Shown: positions 14,089 through 22,608 of the stretch, piece by piece
Position numbering within the stretch: the first letter of the stretch is position 1
How the letters are laid out: each line of letters starts with the position of its first letter
Source of the DNA: Ruminococcus sp.
GTDB taxonomy: Bacteria > Bacillota > Clostridia > Oscillospirales > Ruminococcaceae
DNA length: 22,612 nucleotides
Reading direction: 5' to 3'
NCBI GenBank assembly: GCA_003488415.1
Contig: DNLQ01000215.1
Span: 1-22,612 of the forward strand
Position numbers and translations under genes: made by a program
The notes under the pieces: model-generated
The model's input: only the letters and a program-made list of their open reading frames with translations
Told to the model about the DNA's origin: nothing
Database searches by the model: none

Positions 14089-15627
14089 TCATGAATTGAG
14101 TTCAGCCTTTACAGAGTCAAATTCATCTGCGATCTCCTTGGAGGGAGGTGCTGTTGCAAGTGATACAATGATTATAGCTGCAAGAGCGCAGATGAATGCC
14201 GGGAGAAGCTCGTAGATGTCCCAGCCGCCGCCGAGAGGTCTTACTGCGAACTTCCATACGAATACCATGACTCCGCCTACGACGAGTCCCGCTAAAGCGC
14301 CGGGCTTATTGGAGCGCTTCCAGAACAGAGCAGTGAGCATTACAGGGCCGAATGAAGCACCGAATCCAGCCCAGGCGAAGGATACTACTCTGAATACAGA
14401 GCTGCCGGGATCCCATGCAAGGATAACACCGAGTACAGCGATTACCAGGAGTACTGCACGGGCTGTGAGCATGGACTTCTTCTCGTCAAGATTTACTTTG
14501 AATACACCCTTCATGATGTTCTCTGACATACTTGATGAAGCTGCCAGGAGCTGTGAGTCAGATGTGGACATTGTACAGGCAAGGATTCCTGCGAAGATAA
14601 GACCTGCTATCAGAGCGGCAGGAATGCTGTGCTTGCTGAGGATAGTAGCCATTTCCAGTACTACAGTCTCAGAGCCTGAGCCGTCGAGTGTGGGGATCTC
14701 ATTCTGTGCGGAGAGCGTTCTTCCGATGAAGCCTATGAATACTGCAACGCCCATAGCCACAACTACCCATACAGATGCGATCCTTCTTGAGGTCTTGATC
14801 TTGTTCTTGTCGTCGATAGCCATGAAACGGAGAAGAATGTGAGGCATACCGAAATAGCCGAGTCCCCATGCAAGAGTTGAGACTATCGGAATGAAGCCGA
14901 AGGATACAGGTTCGCCGTCTCCGGTGACAGTGCTTGTTAAACTGAGATAGTTTGTGAGACCTCTTGCGTTGTCCATAACAGCGTCAATACCGCCTGCTGT
15001 GCTTACGCCGAAGATCACCAGAATAGCCAGGGCTGTAGTCATAACGATACTCTGGATAAGGTCGGTGAAGCTGGCAGCAAGGAATCCGCCGAGTGATGTG
15101 TAGGTGATGATGATGAAAGCACTGATTATCATTGCCATGTGGTAATCCCAGCCGAAGAGCTGATTGAACAGCTTTCCGCAGGCTGAGAAGCCGGATGCAG
15201 TGTAGGGGACGAAGAAGATAAGGATTATCGCAGCGGATATACCCATAAGCAGGTTCTTATCGTCCCTGTAGCGGTTGGAGAAGAAGTCCGGGATAGTAAT
15301 GGAGTTGCGGCAGCGCTGGGAGTATACTCTCAGTCTCTTGGCTACCAGCAGCCAGTTGAGATAAGTTCCGACTGCAAGACCGATAGCAGTCCAGCCTACT
15401 TCGGCAGCACCGCAGAGGTAGGCAAGTCCGGGAAGTCCCATGAGCAGGTAGGAACTCATGTCGGAAGCCTCTGCACTCATTGCAGATACCAGCGGTCCGA
15501 GCTTTCGTCCTCCGAGGTAGAAGTCACCGACGCTGCTGTTCTTCTTTGAGAATACAGCGCCGATCACCACCATCATCGTCATATATACGAGAATGGTGAT
15601 AAGGATACAGATTACAGATTGTGCCAT
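14089..15627 (-). CDS. putP: Sodium/proline symporter PutP
   Basis: PutP (512 aa) imports proline with sodium across the inner membrane. It belongs to the SSS family and shows about 13 membrane helices. The N-terminal part aligns closely by eye with E. coli PutP: YLGGRKLGP, then SAEASDMSSYLLMGLPG, where D56 corresponds to the sodium-site Asp55 of E. coli. LAWGLGYFGMPHILLRFMA and FAWAGFGASFGPV are also family blocks. The length is normal. The ATG at 15627 fits the family N-terminus, and an in-frame stop just upstream rules out extension. The only good ribosome site, AAAGGAGG, lies about 36 nt upstream, an odd spacing. The gene stands alone, with its own promoter and terminator, divergent from glyA. 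Confidence 0.95.
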   Translation of the reverse strand: MAQSVICILITILVYMTMMVVIGAVFSKKNSSVGDFYLGGRKLGPLVSAMSAEASDMSSYLLMGLPGLAYLCGAAEVGWTAIGLAVGTYLNWLLVAKRLRVYSQRCRNSITIPDFFSNRYRDDKNLLMGISAAIILIFFVPYTASGFSACGKLFNQLFGWDYHMAMIISAFIIITYTSLGGFLAASFTDLIQSIVMTTALAILVIFGVSTAGGIDAVMDNARGLTNYLSLTSTVTGDGEPVSFGFIPIVSTLAWGLGYFGMPHILLRFMAIDDKNKIKTSRRIASVWVVVAMGVAVFIGFIGRTLSAQNEIPTLDGSGSETVVLEMATILSKHSIPAALIAGLIFAGILACTMSTSDSQLLAASSSMSENIMKGVFKVNLDEKKSMLTARAVLLVIAVLGVILAWDPGSSVFRVVSFAWAGFGASFGPVMLTALFWKRSNKPGALAGLVVGGVMVFVWKFAVRPLGGGWDIYELLPAFICALAAIIIVSLATAPPSKEIADEFDSVKAELNS

Positions 15628-15661
15628 AATGTGTATGAATCAGATCAATGTTCTGAAACAT
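15524..15661 (-). other. Possible 45-codon leader ORF overlapping the putP start
   Basis: An ATG at 15661 lies 2 nt after the strong AAGGAGG (15664-15670) and opens a 45-codon frame (MFQNIDLIHTHYG...) that overlaps putP out of frame. The spacing is too short for efficient initiation and the peptide resembles nothing I know. It may have no function, but it is the ORF nearest to the strong ribosome site. Confidence 0.2.
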
Positions 15662-15699
15662 AACCTCCTTTCAGATTTTTCACGCAAAACTGCAATACA

Positions 15700-15728
15700 A
15701 TTATATCACATAATTATCACAATTGCAA
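15700..15728 (-). promoter_or_regulatory. Promoter of putP
   Basis: On the minus strand: TTGCAA (15728-15723), 17 bp, TATAAT (15705-15700), with an extended TGA before the -10. The spacer contains two direct copies of GTGATA 11 bp apart, a possible regulator site. The leader is about 66 nt. Confidence 0.7.
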
Positions 15729-15883
15729 GGGCATTTGAAAAATGAATGTACAAAACTGTATTTTATTAGTAAATATGACTTTCGGGAGGAGACGTACTCC
15801 GTCTGTGACGTCCACAGGTGGGCAGATCAGTCCAAAGACCTATGACCGGAAATTTACAGGAGCAAAAAAATTCCCTAAAGGTA

Positions 15884-15912
15884 TTGAAAAAAATCCCGGT
15901 ATGTTGTATAAT
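15884..15912 (+). promoter_or_regulatory. Sigma-A promoter of glyA
   Basis: TTGAAA (15884-15889), 17 bp, TATAAT (15907-15912). Transcription starts near 15919, leaving a leader of about 40 nt, too short for a folate or glycine riboswitch. Confidence 0.85.
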
Positions 15913-15959
15913 CATATTATAGTGCTTTGGTACAAAACATAATTAAGGAGTGTATTTCA

Positions 15960-17216
15960 ATGTATAATGATCTTATGGATACTATCGGCTTCGTTACAGG
16001 TTATGATCCCGAGGTAGGCGAGGCTATGAACGAGGAGCTTGCAAGACAGAGAAGAAATCTGGAGCTTATTGCAAGCGAGAATATCGTTTCTCCTGCTGTA
16101 ATGGCAGCTATGGGTTCTGTACTTACAAACAAGTACGCTGAGGGCTATCCCGGAAAGCGTTACTACGGCGGATGCCAGAATGTTGACGTTGTAGAGCAGA
16201 TCGCTATCGACCGTGCCTGCAAGCTGTTCGGTGCAAAGTTTGCAAATGTTCAGCCCCATTCCGGCGCACAGGCTAATACAGCTGCATATTTCGCAGTGCT
16301 CCAGCCCGGTGATACAGTACTTGGCATGAGCCTTGCAGACGGCGGACACCTTACTCATGGTTCACCTGTAAACCTTTCCGGTAAGTACTTTAACTTCGTT
16401 TCCTACGGTCTGGACGACGAGACAGAGATGATAAACTACGATACAGTACAGGCTCTCGCAAACGAGCACAAGCCCAAGCTCATTGTTGCAGGCGCAAGTG
16501 CTTACCCCAGAGCTATCGACTTCAAGAAGCTCCGTGAGATCGCTGATTCCGTAGGCGCACTCCTTATGGTAGATATGGCACATATTGCAGGTCTTGTAGC
16601 AGCAGGCTGCCATGAGTCACCTGTACCCTATGCCGACATCACAACTACAACAACTCACAAGACTCTCCGTGGACCGAGAGGCGGACTCATCCTCACAAAT
16701 GACGAGGCTCTGGCAAAGAAGATCAATTCCGCTATCTTCCCCGGTACACAGGGAGGCCCTCTGATGCACACTATCGCAGCAAAGGCTGTATGCTTCGGTG
16801 AGGCTCTGAAGCCTGAGTTCAAGGAGTATCAGCAGAGAATAGTAGCAAATGCAAAGGCACTTGCTGACGGACTTCTCAAGAGAGGATTCGATCTGGTATC
16901 CGGCGGTACAGACAATCACCTGATGCTGGTAGACCTCCGTCCCTTCAACATAACAGGCAAGGAGCTGGAGCACAGACTTGACGAGGTATACATCACAGTG
17001 AACAAGAACGCTATCCACAACGATCCTGAGAAGCCTTTCGTAACAAGCGGTATCCGTATCGGTACTCCTGCTGTTACAACAAGAGGACTCGGCGTTGAGG
17101 AAATGGAGAAGATCGCTGAGTACATCTACCTCTGCGCTACAGATTTCGAGGCTAAGGCTGACGAGATACGTGCAGGCGTAACTGCTATCTGTGATAAGTT
17201 CCCACTCTATAAGTAA
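15960..17216 (+). CDS. glyA: Serine hydroxymethyltransferase
   Basis: GlyA (418 aa) is a cytosolic PLP enzyme that interconverts serine and glycine and loads one-carbon units on tetrahydrofolate. The PLP-binding lysine is K234 in TTTTTHKTLRGPRGG. Other family blocks are LIASENIVSPAV, NKYAEGYPGKRYYGG, and DMAHIAGLVAAG. The length is standard. The ATG at 15960 follows AAGGAG with 9 nt between; an in-frame start at 15927 would lie just 8 bases after the predicted transcription start and lacks a ribosome site. Monocistronic, with its own promoter and strong terminator. Confidence 0.98.
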   Translation: MYNDLMDTIGFVTGYDPEVGEAMNEELARQRRNLELIASENIVSPAVMAAMGSVLTNKYAEGYPGKRYYGGCQNVDVVEQIAIDRACKLFGAKFANVQPHSGAQANTAAYFAVLQPGDTVLGMSLADGGHLTHGSPVNLSGKYFNFVSYGLDDETEMINYDTVQALANEHKPKLIVAGASAYPRAIDFKKLREIADSVGALLMVDMAHIAGLVAAGCHESPVPYADITTTTTHKTLRGPRGGLILTNDEALAKKINSAIFPGTQGGPLMHTIAAKAVCFGEALKPEFKEYQQRIVANAKALADGLLKRGFDLVSGGTDNHLMLVDLRPFNITGKELEHRLDEVYITVNKNAIHNDPEKPFVTSGIRIGTPAVTTRGLGVEEMEKIAEYIYLCATDFEAKADEIRAGVTAICDKFPLYK

Positions 17217-17229
17217 GAAGTAAATGATA

Positions 17230-17262
17230 ATGGACGGACAGGCTGTCCGTCCATTTCTTTTT
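17230..17262 (+). terminator. Intrinsic terminator of glyA
   Basis: An 11-bp perfect stem (ATGGACGGACA with TGTCCGTCCAT) has a GGC loop and is followed by ttctttttg. Confidence 0.95.
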
Positions 17263-17365
17263 GAAAAGTATTATATTTCTCCACCAATTAACTTCTGAAG
17301 AGTTAGTTGCTGAGCAATCATATAAACCAAATCGAAATTTGTCACATTGAAAGGAAACCTATCAT

Positions 17366-18331
17366 ATGAAAAAAGCACTTATAATTGTAGGAAAAATAAT
17401 ACTCGCATTTTTAATACTTGATATCATAGTGGTACTGATCATGTTTGTGTACAATCGCATTATGCTCAGAAAAGAAGATAAACTTCTTGAAAATTATCCC
17501 GGACAGCTTGTTGAAGTAGACGGTCACAATATGAATGTGTATGTTGAGGGGGAAGGAAAGCATACCCTTGTATTCTTATCCCCCTCACAAGACGTATCGC
17601 CCGCAATCACATTTAAGCCGCTTTACAGCAAACTTAACAGCGAATATAAGACCGTTGTAGTAGAAAAATTCGGATATGGCATGAGTGATATAGTCGATAC
17701 CGAAAGAGATTACAAAACAATGGTTGACGAATGCCGCACTGCTCTTAAAAATGCAGGCGTGGAGGCGCCCTATATTTTGTGTCCCTACTCCAAATCGGGA
17801 CTTGATACGCTGATATGGGTTCAGGAATACCCTGATGAAGTAGAGGCTGTAGTAGGCATTGATATGGCATTTCCGGAGCATTTGAAGAAAATGAACATTG
17901 ACACGGAAACTTTGAAGAAAACTGCTGATTTCATGAACATTGCAAGGGCAACGGGCATTATAAGGCTGTTTGTTCCGGACAGTGCATTTTCATCACTGCA
18001 TTCAGAAGATGATATAAAACTTGAACGTGCGCTTGTCTGCCGCAAGTTCGGAAACAAGGTCATCAACTACAGTGAGTTCGTTACTATCCCTGATGCTTGT
18101 GAGCTTATTGATAGCCGGCAGGTTCCTAATAAGCCAATGCTGCTGTTTCTTACAAGCGGTGTAACGGAAATGGATACCCGGATATGGCGGGAGATTTCCC
18201 ACAGCTATGTCGATGATCTTGAAAATGTCTCTTTTACAACATTTGAATGTAATCACTATGAGATCATCGAAAAGGAGTCGGAACAGATGTCACATGATAT
18301 AAGAGCATTCACTGACAAGATTGATGATTAA
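17366..18331 (+). CDS. Membrane-anchored alpha/beta hydrolase
   Basis: This 321-aa protein has one N-terminal membrane helix (about 5-28) followed by an alpha/beta-hydrolase domain. The cap-strand region reads KFGYGMSD, the nucleophile elbow is PYSKSG with S142 as likely nucleophile, and a C-terminal CNHYEI offers the catalytic histidine. The elbow departs from the usual GxSxG: the first glycine is Pro and the last is Ser, a form I recall from clostridial hydrolases of this group. Substrate unknown. The helix and charge pattern place the catalytic domain probably outside the membrane. AAAGGA precedes the ATG by 10 nt. Codons are more AT-rich than in glyA or rarA. rarA follows after 30 bp, so the two may be co-transcribed. 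Confidence 0.75.
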   Translation: MKKALIIVGKIILAFLILDIIVVLIMFVYNRIMLRKEDKLLENYPGQLVEVDGHNMNVYVEGEGKHTLVFLSPSQDVSPAITFKPLYSKLNSEYKTVVVEKFGYGMSDIVDTERDYKTMVDECRTALKNAGVEAPYILCPYSKSGLDTLIWVQEYPDEVEAVVGIDMAFPEHLKKMNIDTETLKKTADFMNIARATGIIRLFVPDSAFSSLHSEDDIKLERALVCRKFGNKVINYSEFVTIPDACELIDSRQVPNKPMLLFLTSGVTEMDTRIWREISHSYVDDLENVSFTTFECNHYEIIEKESEQMSHDIRAFTDKIDD

Positions 18332-18361
18332 TTCTGATCTGTACTATTAAGGAGGTTCACA

Positions 18362-19645
18362 ATGTCCGCACCACTGGCAGACAAGATAAGACCGGCATCG
18401 CTGGAGGATGTTGTAGGACAGGAACATATCCTCGCTGCCGGCAGACCGCTCCGGCGCATAATCGAAAGCGGCAGGGTACCGAATATGATATTCTACGGTC
18501 CCTCCGGAGTGGGAAAGACTACCGTTGCCCGTATCATAGCCGAGAACTGCGGTATGTCGCTGTATAAGCTCAACGGCACCAATTCTTCCCTGTCCGACAT
18601 AAAAGATGTAGTATCACAGATAGGCACATTCGGTTCTGAGAGCGGCATACTGCTTTACCTTGACGAGATACAGTATCTGAACAAGAAGCAGCAGCAGAGC
18701 CTGCTGGAGTACATCGAGAACGGCGACATAACCCTTATCGCCTCCACCACCGAGAATCCGTACTTTGCCGTGTACAACGCTGTTATAAGCCGGAGCACCG
18801 TGTTTGAATTCAAGCCTGTGCCTGCTGAGCAGCTCATTCCGGCGATACGCCGTGCCTTCCGTATCATAGGGGAGGACAGCGGTACTGAGATGGAGGTGCC
18901 GGAGAACGTTATCCGCACTATAGCCTACAGCTGCGGCGGAGACGTCCGGAAAGCCATGAATACAGCGGAGCTGTGTGCGCTGTGCGGCGAGATAAAGGAT
19001 GGCAGGACAGTTGTAGCCGAGGATTCGCTGGAGATACTTGCACAGCGCAGCAATCTGAGGTATGACCGTGACGGCGACCAGCACTACGACCTGCTGTCGG
19101 CGTTCCACAAGTCGGTAAGAGGCTCGGATGAGAATGCTGCCCTCCACTATGCTGCACGGATCATGGAAGCAGGGGACATCACATCGCTCTGCCGGAGGCT
19201 TCTCTGTATAGCCTGTGAGGACGTGGGGCTTGCCTACCCCCAGGCAATACCGATAGTGAAAGCCTGTGTGGATTCAGCGGTACAGCTGGGACTTCCGGAA
19301 GCACGTCTTCCTATAGCCGATGCGATAATACTCCTTGCAACAGCGCCGAAGTCAAACAGTGCGTATCTGGCAATGGCAGCGGCGATGGATGATCTGAAGT
19401 CCACGGATGCACTTGATTTCCCACGTCATTTACAGAACGTCCACTTTGACGGAAAGGGGGCAAAGGTCGTGGGGCAGCACTATCTCTATCCCCATGACTA
19501 TCCGAATCACTATGTCCGTCAGCAGTACCTTCCCGATGCACTTGCAGGTCACGTATACTATCAGTTCGGCGACAACAAGCAGGAACAGGCGGCATTACAG
19601 TACCGAAGGAAGCTGCTTGCAGATGAAGAAGGCAGGAAGGACTGA
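18362..19645 (+). CDS. rarA: Replication-associated recombination protein A (RarA/MgsA) AAA+ ATPase
   Basis: RarA (427 aa) is a clamp-loader-like AAA+ ATPase that acts at stalled replication forks. It shows Walker A GPSGVGKTT (46-54) and Walker B LLYLDEIQ (D101, E102). A sensor-1-like STTENPYFAVYNAVISRS and the C-terminal tetramerisation part with EDVGLAYPQAIPIV and the LYPHDYPNHYV block are specific to the family. The length is normal. AAGGAGG is well spaced before the ATG. It is 30 bp downstream of the hydrolase gene and convergent with glmS. Confidence 0.96.
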   Translation: MSAPLADKIRPASLEDVVGQEHILAAGRPLRRIIESGRVPNMIFYGPSGVGKTTVARIIAENCGMSLYKLNGTNSSLSDIKDVVSQIGTFGSESGILLYLDEIQYLNKKQQQSLLEYIENGDITLIASTTENPYFAVYNAVISRSTVFEFKPVPAEQLIPAIRRAFRIIGEDSGTEMEVPENVIRTIAYSCGGDVRKAMNTAELCALCGEIKDGRTVVAEDSLEILAQRSNLRYDRDGDQHYDLLSAFHKSVRGSDENAALHYAARIMEAGDITSLCRRLLCIACEDVGLAYPQAIPIVKACVDSAVQLGLPEARLPIADAIILLATAPKSNSAYLAMAAAMDDLKSTDALDFPRHLQNVHFDGKGAKVVGQHYLYPHDYPNHYVRQQYLPDALAGHVYYQFGDNKQEQAALQYRRKLLADEEGRKD

Positions 19646-19671
19646 CACTCCGCCGCTGTGTGTAAACAAAC

Positions 19672-19705
19672 AAGCCCGTAAGCAGTATGGACTGCTTACG
19701 GGCTT
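19672..19705. terminator. Bidirectional terminator between rarA and glmS
   Basis: A perfect 14-bp stem (AAGCCCGTAAGCAG with its complement) has a 6-nt loop. On the minus strand it is followed by gtttgttt, so it serves glmS best; on the plus strand only TTT follows. Confidence 0.85.
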
Positions 19706-19721
19706 TGGCATTCATGCAGGA

Positions 19722-21560
19722 TCACTCAACAGTAACGCTCTTTGCCAGATTTCTGGGCTTATCTACATCATATCCCTTTGCAACGGATACATAGTATCCA
19801 AGGAGCTGAAGGGGAATAACGGAAAGGCTTCCGGCGAAGTGTGGATCGGTCTGAGGGATGTATATGGTAAAGTCGGCAAGATCCTCCATGCTGTAGTTGC
19901 CATAGGTGGTAAGTCCCACAAGTGAAGCACCACGGCTCTTGACCTCCACCATATTGCTGACTGTCTTTTCATAGAGGTCAGGCTGAGTCAGTACACCGAT
20001 AACGGGGATGCTGTCCTCGATAAGACTGATAGGACCGTGCTTCAGTTCTCCGGCAGCATAAGCCTCGGAGTGGATGTAGCTGATCTCCTTCATTTTGAGG
20101 CTGCCCTCCAGGGAGATGGCGTAGTCGATACCTCTGCCGATGAAGAAAGCGTCCTTTGCAGCTGCCAGCTTGTTTGCATACCACTGGATACGCTCCTTGT
20201 CCTCAAGGACCTTTTCGATCTTTTCGGGGATAGTGTCAAGTTCCTTCAGGAGTGCGTCATACTGCTCCTGATCCATTTCACCTCTTGCCTTTGCGAATCC
20301 TATTGCAAGGAGGTAGCCTGCGATAAGCTGAGTGCTGTAAGCCTTTGTAGTAGCAACGGAGATCTCCGGGCCGGCGAGAGTGTAGAATACATTATCAGCT
20401 TCACGGGCAATGGAAGAACCTACAACATTTACGATGCCGAGAGTGCTTACGCCCTTTTCCTTGGCGAGTCTGAGAGCTGCAAGGCTGTCGGCAGTCTCAC
20501 CGGACTGGCTGATTATGATGACCAGGCTGTCCTTTAACAGAGGCATCTTTCTGTAGCGGAACTCAGAAGCAAGCTCCACACGTACAGGGATAGTTGTGAA
20601 GTCCTCTATTACGTACTGTGCAGCCATGCCGACGTGGTAAGCGGAGCCGCAGGCAACAATGTAGATCTGTGAGATCTTCTTCATTTCCTCATCTGAGAGA
20701 CCGATACTGCTGAAGTCGATCTTTCCGTCCTTGACAACTGAGTTGATAGTATCTCTGACTACCTTGGGCTGCTCATGGATCTCCTTGAGCATAAAATGCT
20801 CGTAGCCGCCCTTCTGAGCGGACTTAGCGTCCCATTTGATCTCGGTAAGTTCCTTGGTTATCTCTTCACGGTCGATATTGTAGAATGTGACATTTCCCTT
20901 ACCGAGGCGTGCTATTTCCATATTGCCGATGTAGTAAACGTTCCTGGTGTAATTGAGTATGGCAGGAACGTCGGAGGCAACATAGGATTCTCCTCCGGTG
21001 ATACCGATTATCATGGGGCTGTCCTTACGTGCGGTATATATCTCGCCGGGGTAGTCACGGAACATGACACAGAGTGCATATGAACCTCTTATGCGGATCA
21101 TAGCACGGGCGATAGAGTCCACAGGGCCGAGACTGTACTTCTTGAAATAGTAGTCAATGAGCTTTACAGCTACTTCTGTATCGGTCTGTGAATTGAAGGT
21201 ATATCCGCTCTTTGAGAGCTTTTCACGAAGCTCCTGATAGTTTTCGATGATACCGTTGTGTACGGCGATAACATTCTCGTCGTCGCTGGAGTGAGGGTGG
21301 GCATTGAGAGTAGAGGGTTCACCGTGTGTAGCCCAGCGTGTATGACCTATACCGCAGTCGCCGTGTACAGCCTCGCCGTTATTGGTCATCTTCTGGAGTA
21401 CTTCCAGCTTTCCCTTTGCCTTTACGACCTCAGGCTCCTTATCGCCGTCACGTACAGCGATCCCGGCTGAGTCGTAGCCTCTGTATTCGAGCTTGGAAAG
21501 TCCGTCAAGGAGTATCGGAGCTGCCTGACTGTTTCCTGTAAAGCCTACTATTCCGCACAT
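19722..21560 (-). CDS. glmS: Glutamine-fructose-6-phosphate aminotransferase (isomerizing)
   Basis: GlmS (612 aa) makes glucosamine-6-phosphate from fructose-6-phosphate and glutamine, the first step to cell-wall amino sugars. An N-terminal class II glutamine amidotransferase domain starts MCGIVGFTG, with Cys2 as nucleophile; HTRWATHGEPS and HNGIIENY are family blocks. Two SIS sugar-isomerase domains follow (VACGSAYHVG, SQSGETADSLAAL, and later GRGIDYAISLEGSLKMKEISY). The C-terminus LAKSVTVE is standard. The start must be the ATG at 21560, since Cys2 becomes the N-terminal residue; CAGGAGG lies 10 nt upstream. The short leader leaves no room for a glmS ribozyme. Confidence 0.98.
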   Translation of the reverse strand: MCGIVGFTGNSQAAPILLDGLSKLEYRGYDSAGIAVRDGDKEPEVVKAKGKLEVLQKMTNNGEAVHGDCGIGHTRWATHGEPSTLNAHPHSSDDENVIAVHNGIIENYQELREKLSKSGYTFNSQTDTEVAVKLIDYYFKKYSLGPVDSIARAMIRIRGSYALCVMFRDYPGEIYTARKDSPMIIGITGGESYVASDVPAILNYTRNVYYIGNMEIARLGKGNVTFYNIDREEITKELTEIKWDAKSAQKGGYEHFMLKEIHEQPKVVRDTINSVVKDGKIDFSSIGLSDEEMKKISQIYIVACGSAYHVGMAAQYVIEDFTTIPVRVELASEFRYRKMPLLKDSLVIIISQSGETADSLAALRLAKEKGVSTLGIVNVVGSSIAREADNVFYTLAGPEISVATTKAYSTQLIAGYLLAIGFAKARGEMDQEQYDALLKELDTIPEKIEKVLEDKERIQWYANKLAAAKDAFFIGRGIDYAISLEGSLKMKEISYIHSEAYAAGELKHGPISLIEDSIPVIGVLTQPDLYEKTVSNMVEVKSRGASLVGLTTYGNYSMEDLADFTIYIPQTDPHFAGSLSVIPLQLLGYYVSVAKGYDVDKPRNLAKSVTVE

Positions 21561-21617
21561 TTGTTGTTGTCCTCCTGTTCTTAGAACTGCCTTTTCCGGC
21601 AGGGTAATATATAGTTT

Positions 21618-21646
21618 ATTATACACTATTAAGGAAGGTTTGTCAA
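21618..21646 (-). promoter_or_regulatory. Perfect sigma-A promoter of glmS
   Basis: On the minus strand: TTGACA (21646-21641), 17 bp, TATAAT (21623-21618). The leader is about 50 nt and contains only a small CTGCC/GGCAG hairpin. Confidence 0.9.
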
Positions 21647-21708
21647 CTGTTGTATAATAGCAGGAAACGACTTCGTTTATCGTTGATATCACGAAGGAAA
21701 TGATAATG

Positions 21709-21736
21709 AAAAAAGTGCGTTCCCGAAGGAACGCAC
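21709..21736 (-). terminator. Intrinsic terminator of the lipoprotein gene
   Basis: A 9-bp stem (GTGCGTTCC with GGAACGCAC) is closed by a C(UUCG)G tetraloop on the minus strand and followed by six T: a textbook terminator. Confidence 0.95.
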
Positions 21737-21750
21737 AGTGTATGCGGAGA

Positions 21751-22479
21751 TCATGGCTCGTATTTCTTTATCTTCGTAGTTATCAGGTCTGCGATATGAG
21801 TCATAGTGTCCAGCTTTTCCTTATCATTTGAAGCTGTGCAGGTGAAGGTCATGAAGGGACGGTTCGTCTCAGGTATGCAGAGATGTGCAACAAAGTGAAC
21901 GTCAATGTATTCTCCGTCAGAGTCGTAGCCTGCTTTGATCGTACCCGAGATACGGCGTGCAGGAGTTCCGAGGAAATCCTCTTCAGTGTTCTCGTCAATG
22001 GTATACCTTGAAATATCTTCATTGGTACTTTTATCATAATAGTCACGAAGCATAACATCTATGTCTTTAAGAAAGTGATCCTCCAATAATGAATCGAGGT
22101 TACACTCTATATTATCGTTGTTGTAAAACAGACGATCCTGAAAGTAAACGACCTCTTTTGCGTCATAGCTTCTTTTTCCATCTACAAAATCTTCGTCCCA
22201 GAGTGTCTCTGTCACGTATACAGTGTCCATCGTATACGGCATTTTTTTCAGTGATGCCGGACGAGGAATGGAGAATTTTATATCATAAACATCACTGTAC
22301 ACGATCTCTTCCTCTGCGTTCTCGTCTTTCTTATCATCTGCCGGTGTGTCCTGAGCATCAGCGCTTGCGCTGTTTCCTGCGGTATTGTCTGATGCAGGTG
22401 TGTTGTCCTGAGATGCAGTGCTTCCGCAGCCTGTCAGCATAAGAGCTGCCAGACAGATAATGCAGATATGTTTTTTCAT
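21751..22479 (-). CDS. Hypothetical lipoprotein
   Basis: This 242-aa secreted lipoprotein has a signal peptide ending in the lipobox LMLTGC (Cys18). An Asp/Ala/Ser-rich linker follows (about 19-62). The C-terminal domain begins YDIKFSIPRPASLKKM and alternates strands and helices, as in many small extracytoplasmic domains of Firmicutes; I do not recognise the family. There is no catalytic motif. GGAGG lies 7 nt before the ATG at 22479; a longer frame from 22536 would add a non-signal N-terminus. It has its own promoter region and terminator and is not linked to glmS. Confidence 0.7.
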   Translation of the reverse strand: MKKHICIICLAALMLTGCGSTASQDNTPASDNTAGNSASADAQDTPADDKKDENAEEEIVYSDVYDIKFSIPRPASLKKMPYTMDTVYVTETLWDEDFVDGKRSYDAKEVVYFQDRLFYNNDNIECNLDSLLEDHFLKDIDVMLRDYYDKSTNEDISRYTIDENTEEDFLGTPARRISGTIKAGYDSDGEYIDVHFVAHLCIPETNRPFMTFTCTASNDKEKLDTMTHIADLITTKIKKYEP

Positions 22480-22540
22480 AATTATCCTCCTGTCATTGAT
22501 CTGATATTTAATTAAAGCTGAAGAAAAAAATAACATAATT

Positions 22541-22549
22541 ATTATATCA
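22541..22549 (-). promoter_or_regulatory. Extended -10 promoter of the lipoprotein gene
   Basis: TGATATAAT on the minus strand is a perfect extended -10 with no clear -35. It lies about 60 bp before the ATG and is one arm of a large inverted repeat. Confidence 0.6.
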
Positions 22550-22565
22550 TATAAGCGAAGCGTTA

Positions 22566-22574
22566 TGATATAAT
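22566..22574 (+). promoter_or_regulatory. Extended -10 promoter facing out of the window
   Basis: TGATATAAT on the plus strand mirrors the minus-strand element at 22541-22549. It should drive a rightward gene beyond the window end, with transcription starting near 22581. Confidence 0.5.
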
Positions 22575-22591
22575 TGCCCGATATGCAGGGA

Positions 22592-22608
22592 GCAGATCTC
22601 TGATCTGC
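22592..22608 (+). other. Hairpin just after the outward promoter
   Basis: GCAGATC-TCT-GATCTGC is a perfect 7-bp stem with a 3-nt loop, placed at about +11 to +27 of the predicted rightward transcript. There is no T-run inside the window. Confidence 0.45.

Larger units (their letters stand above)
15628..15959. other. Divergent region between putP and glyA
   Basis: These 332 bp hold the putP promoter on the left and the glyA promoter on the right. Between them (about 15730-15880) I see only a small hairpin (AGACG-5 nt-CGTCT, 15790-15804). A 66-codon frame starting at 15742 runs through the glyA promoter and has no ribosome site, so it is not called. Confidence 0.5.

Noticed and set aside
15742..15942. 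66-codon frame between putP and glyA
   Set aside because: It has no ribosome site, contains the glyA promoter and has no protein-like pattern.
15913..15959. Folate or glycine riboswitch in front of glyA
   Set aside because: The leader is about 40 nt with no stable structure.
21561..21720. glmS ribozyme upstream of glmS
   Set aside because: The leader after the perfect promoter is only about 50 nt and shows no ribozyme core.
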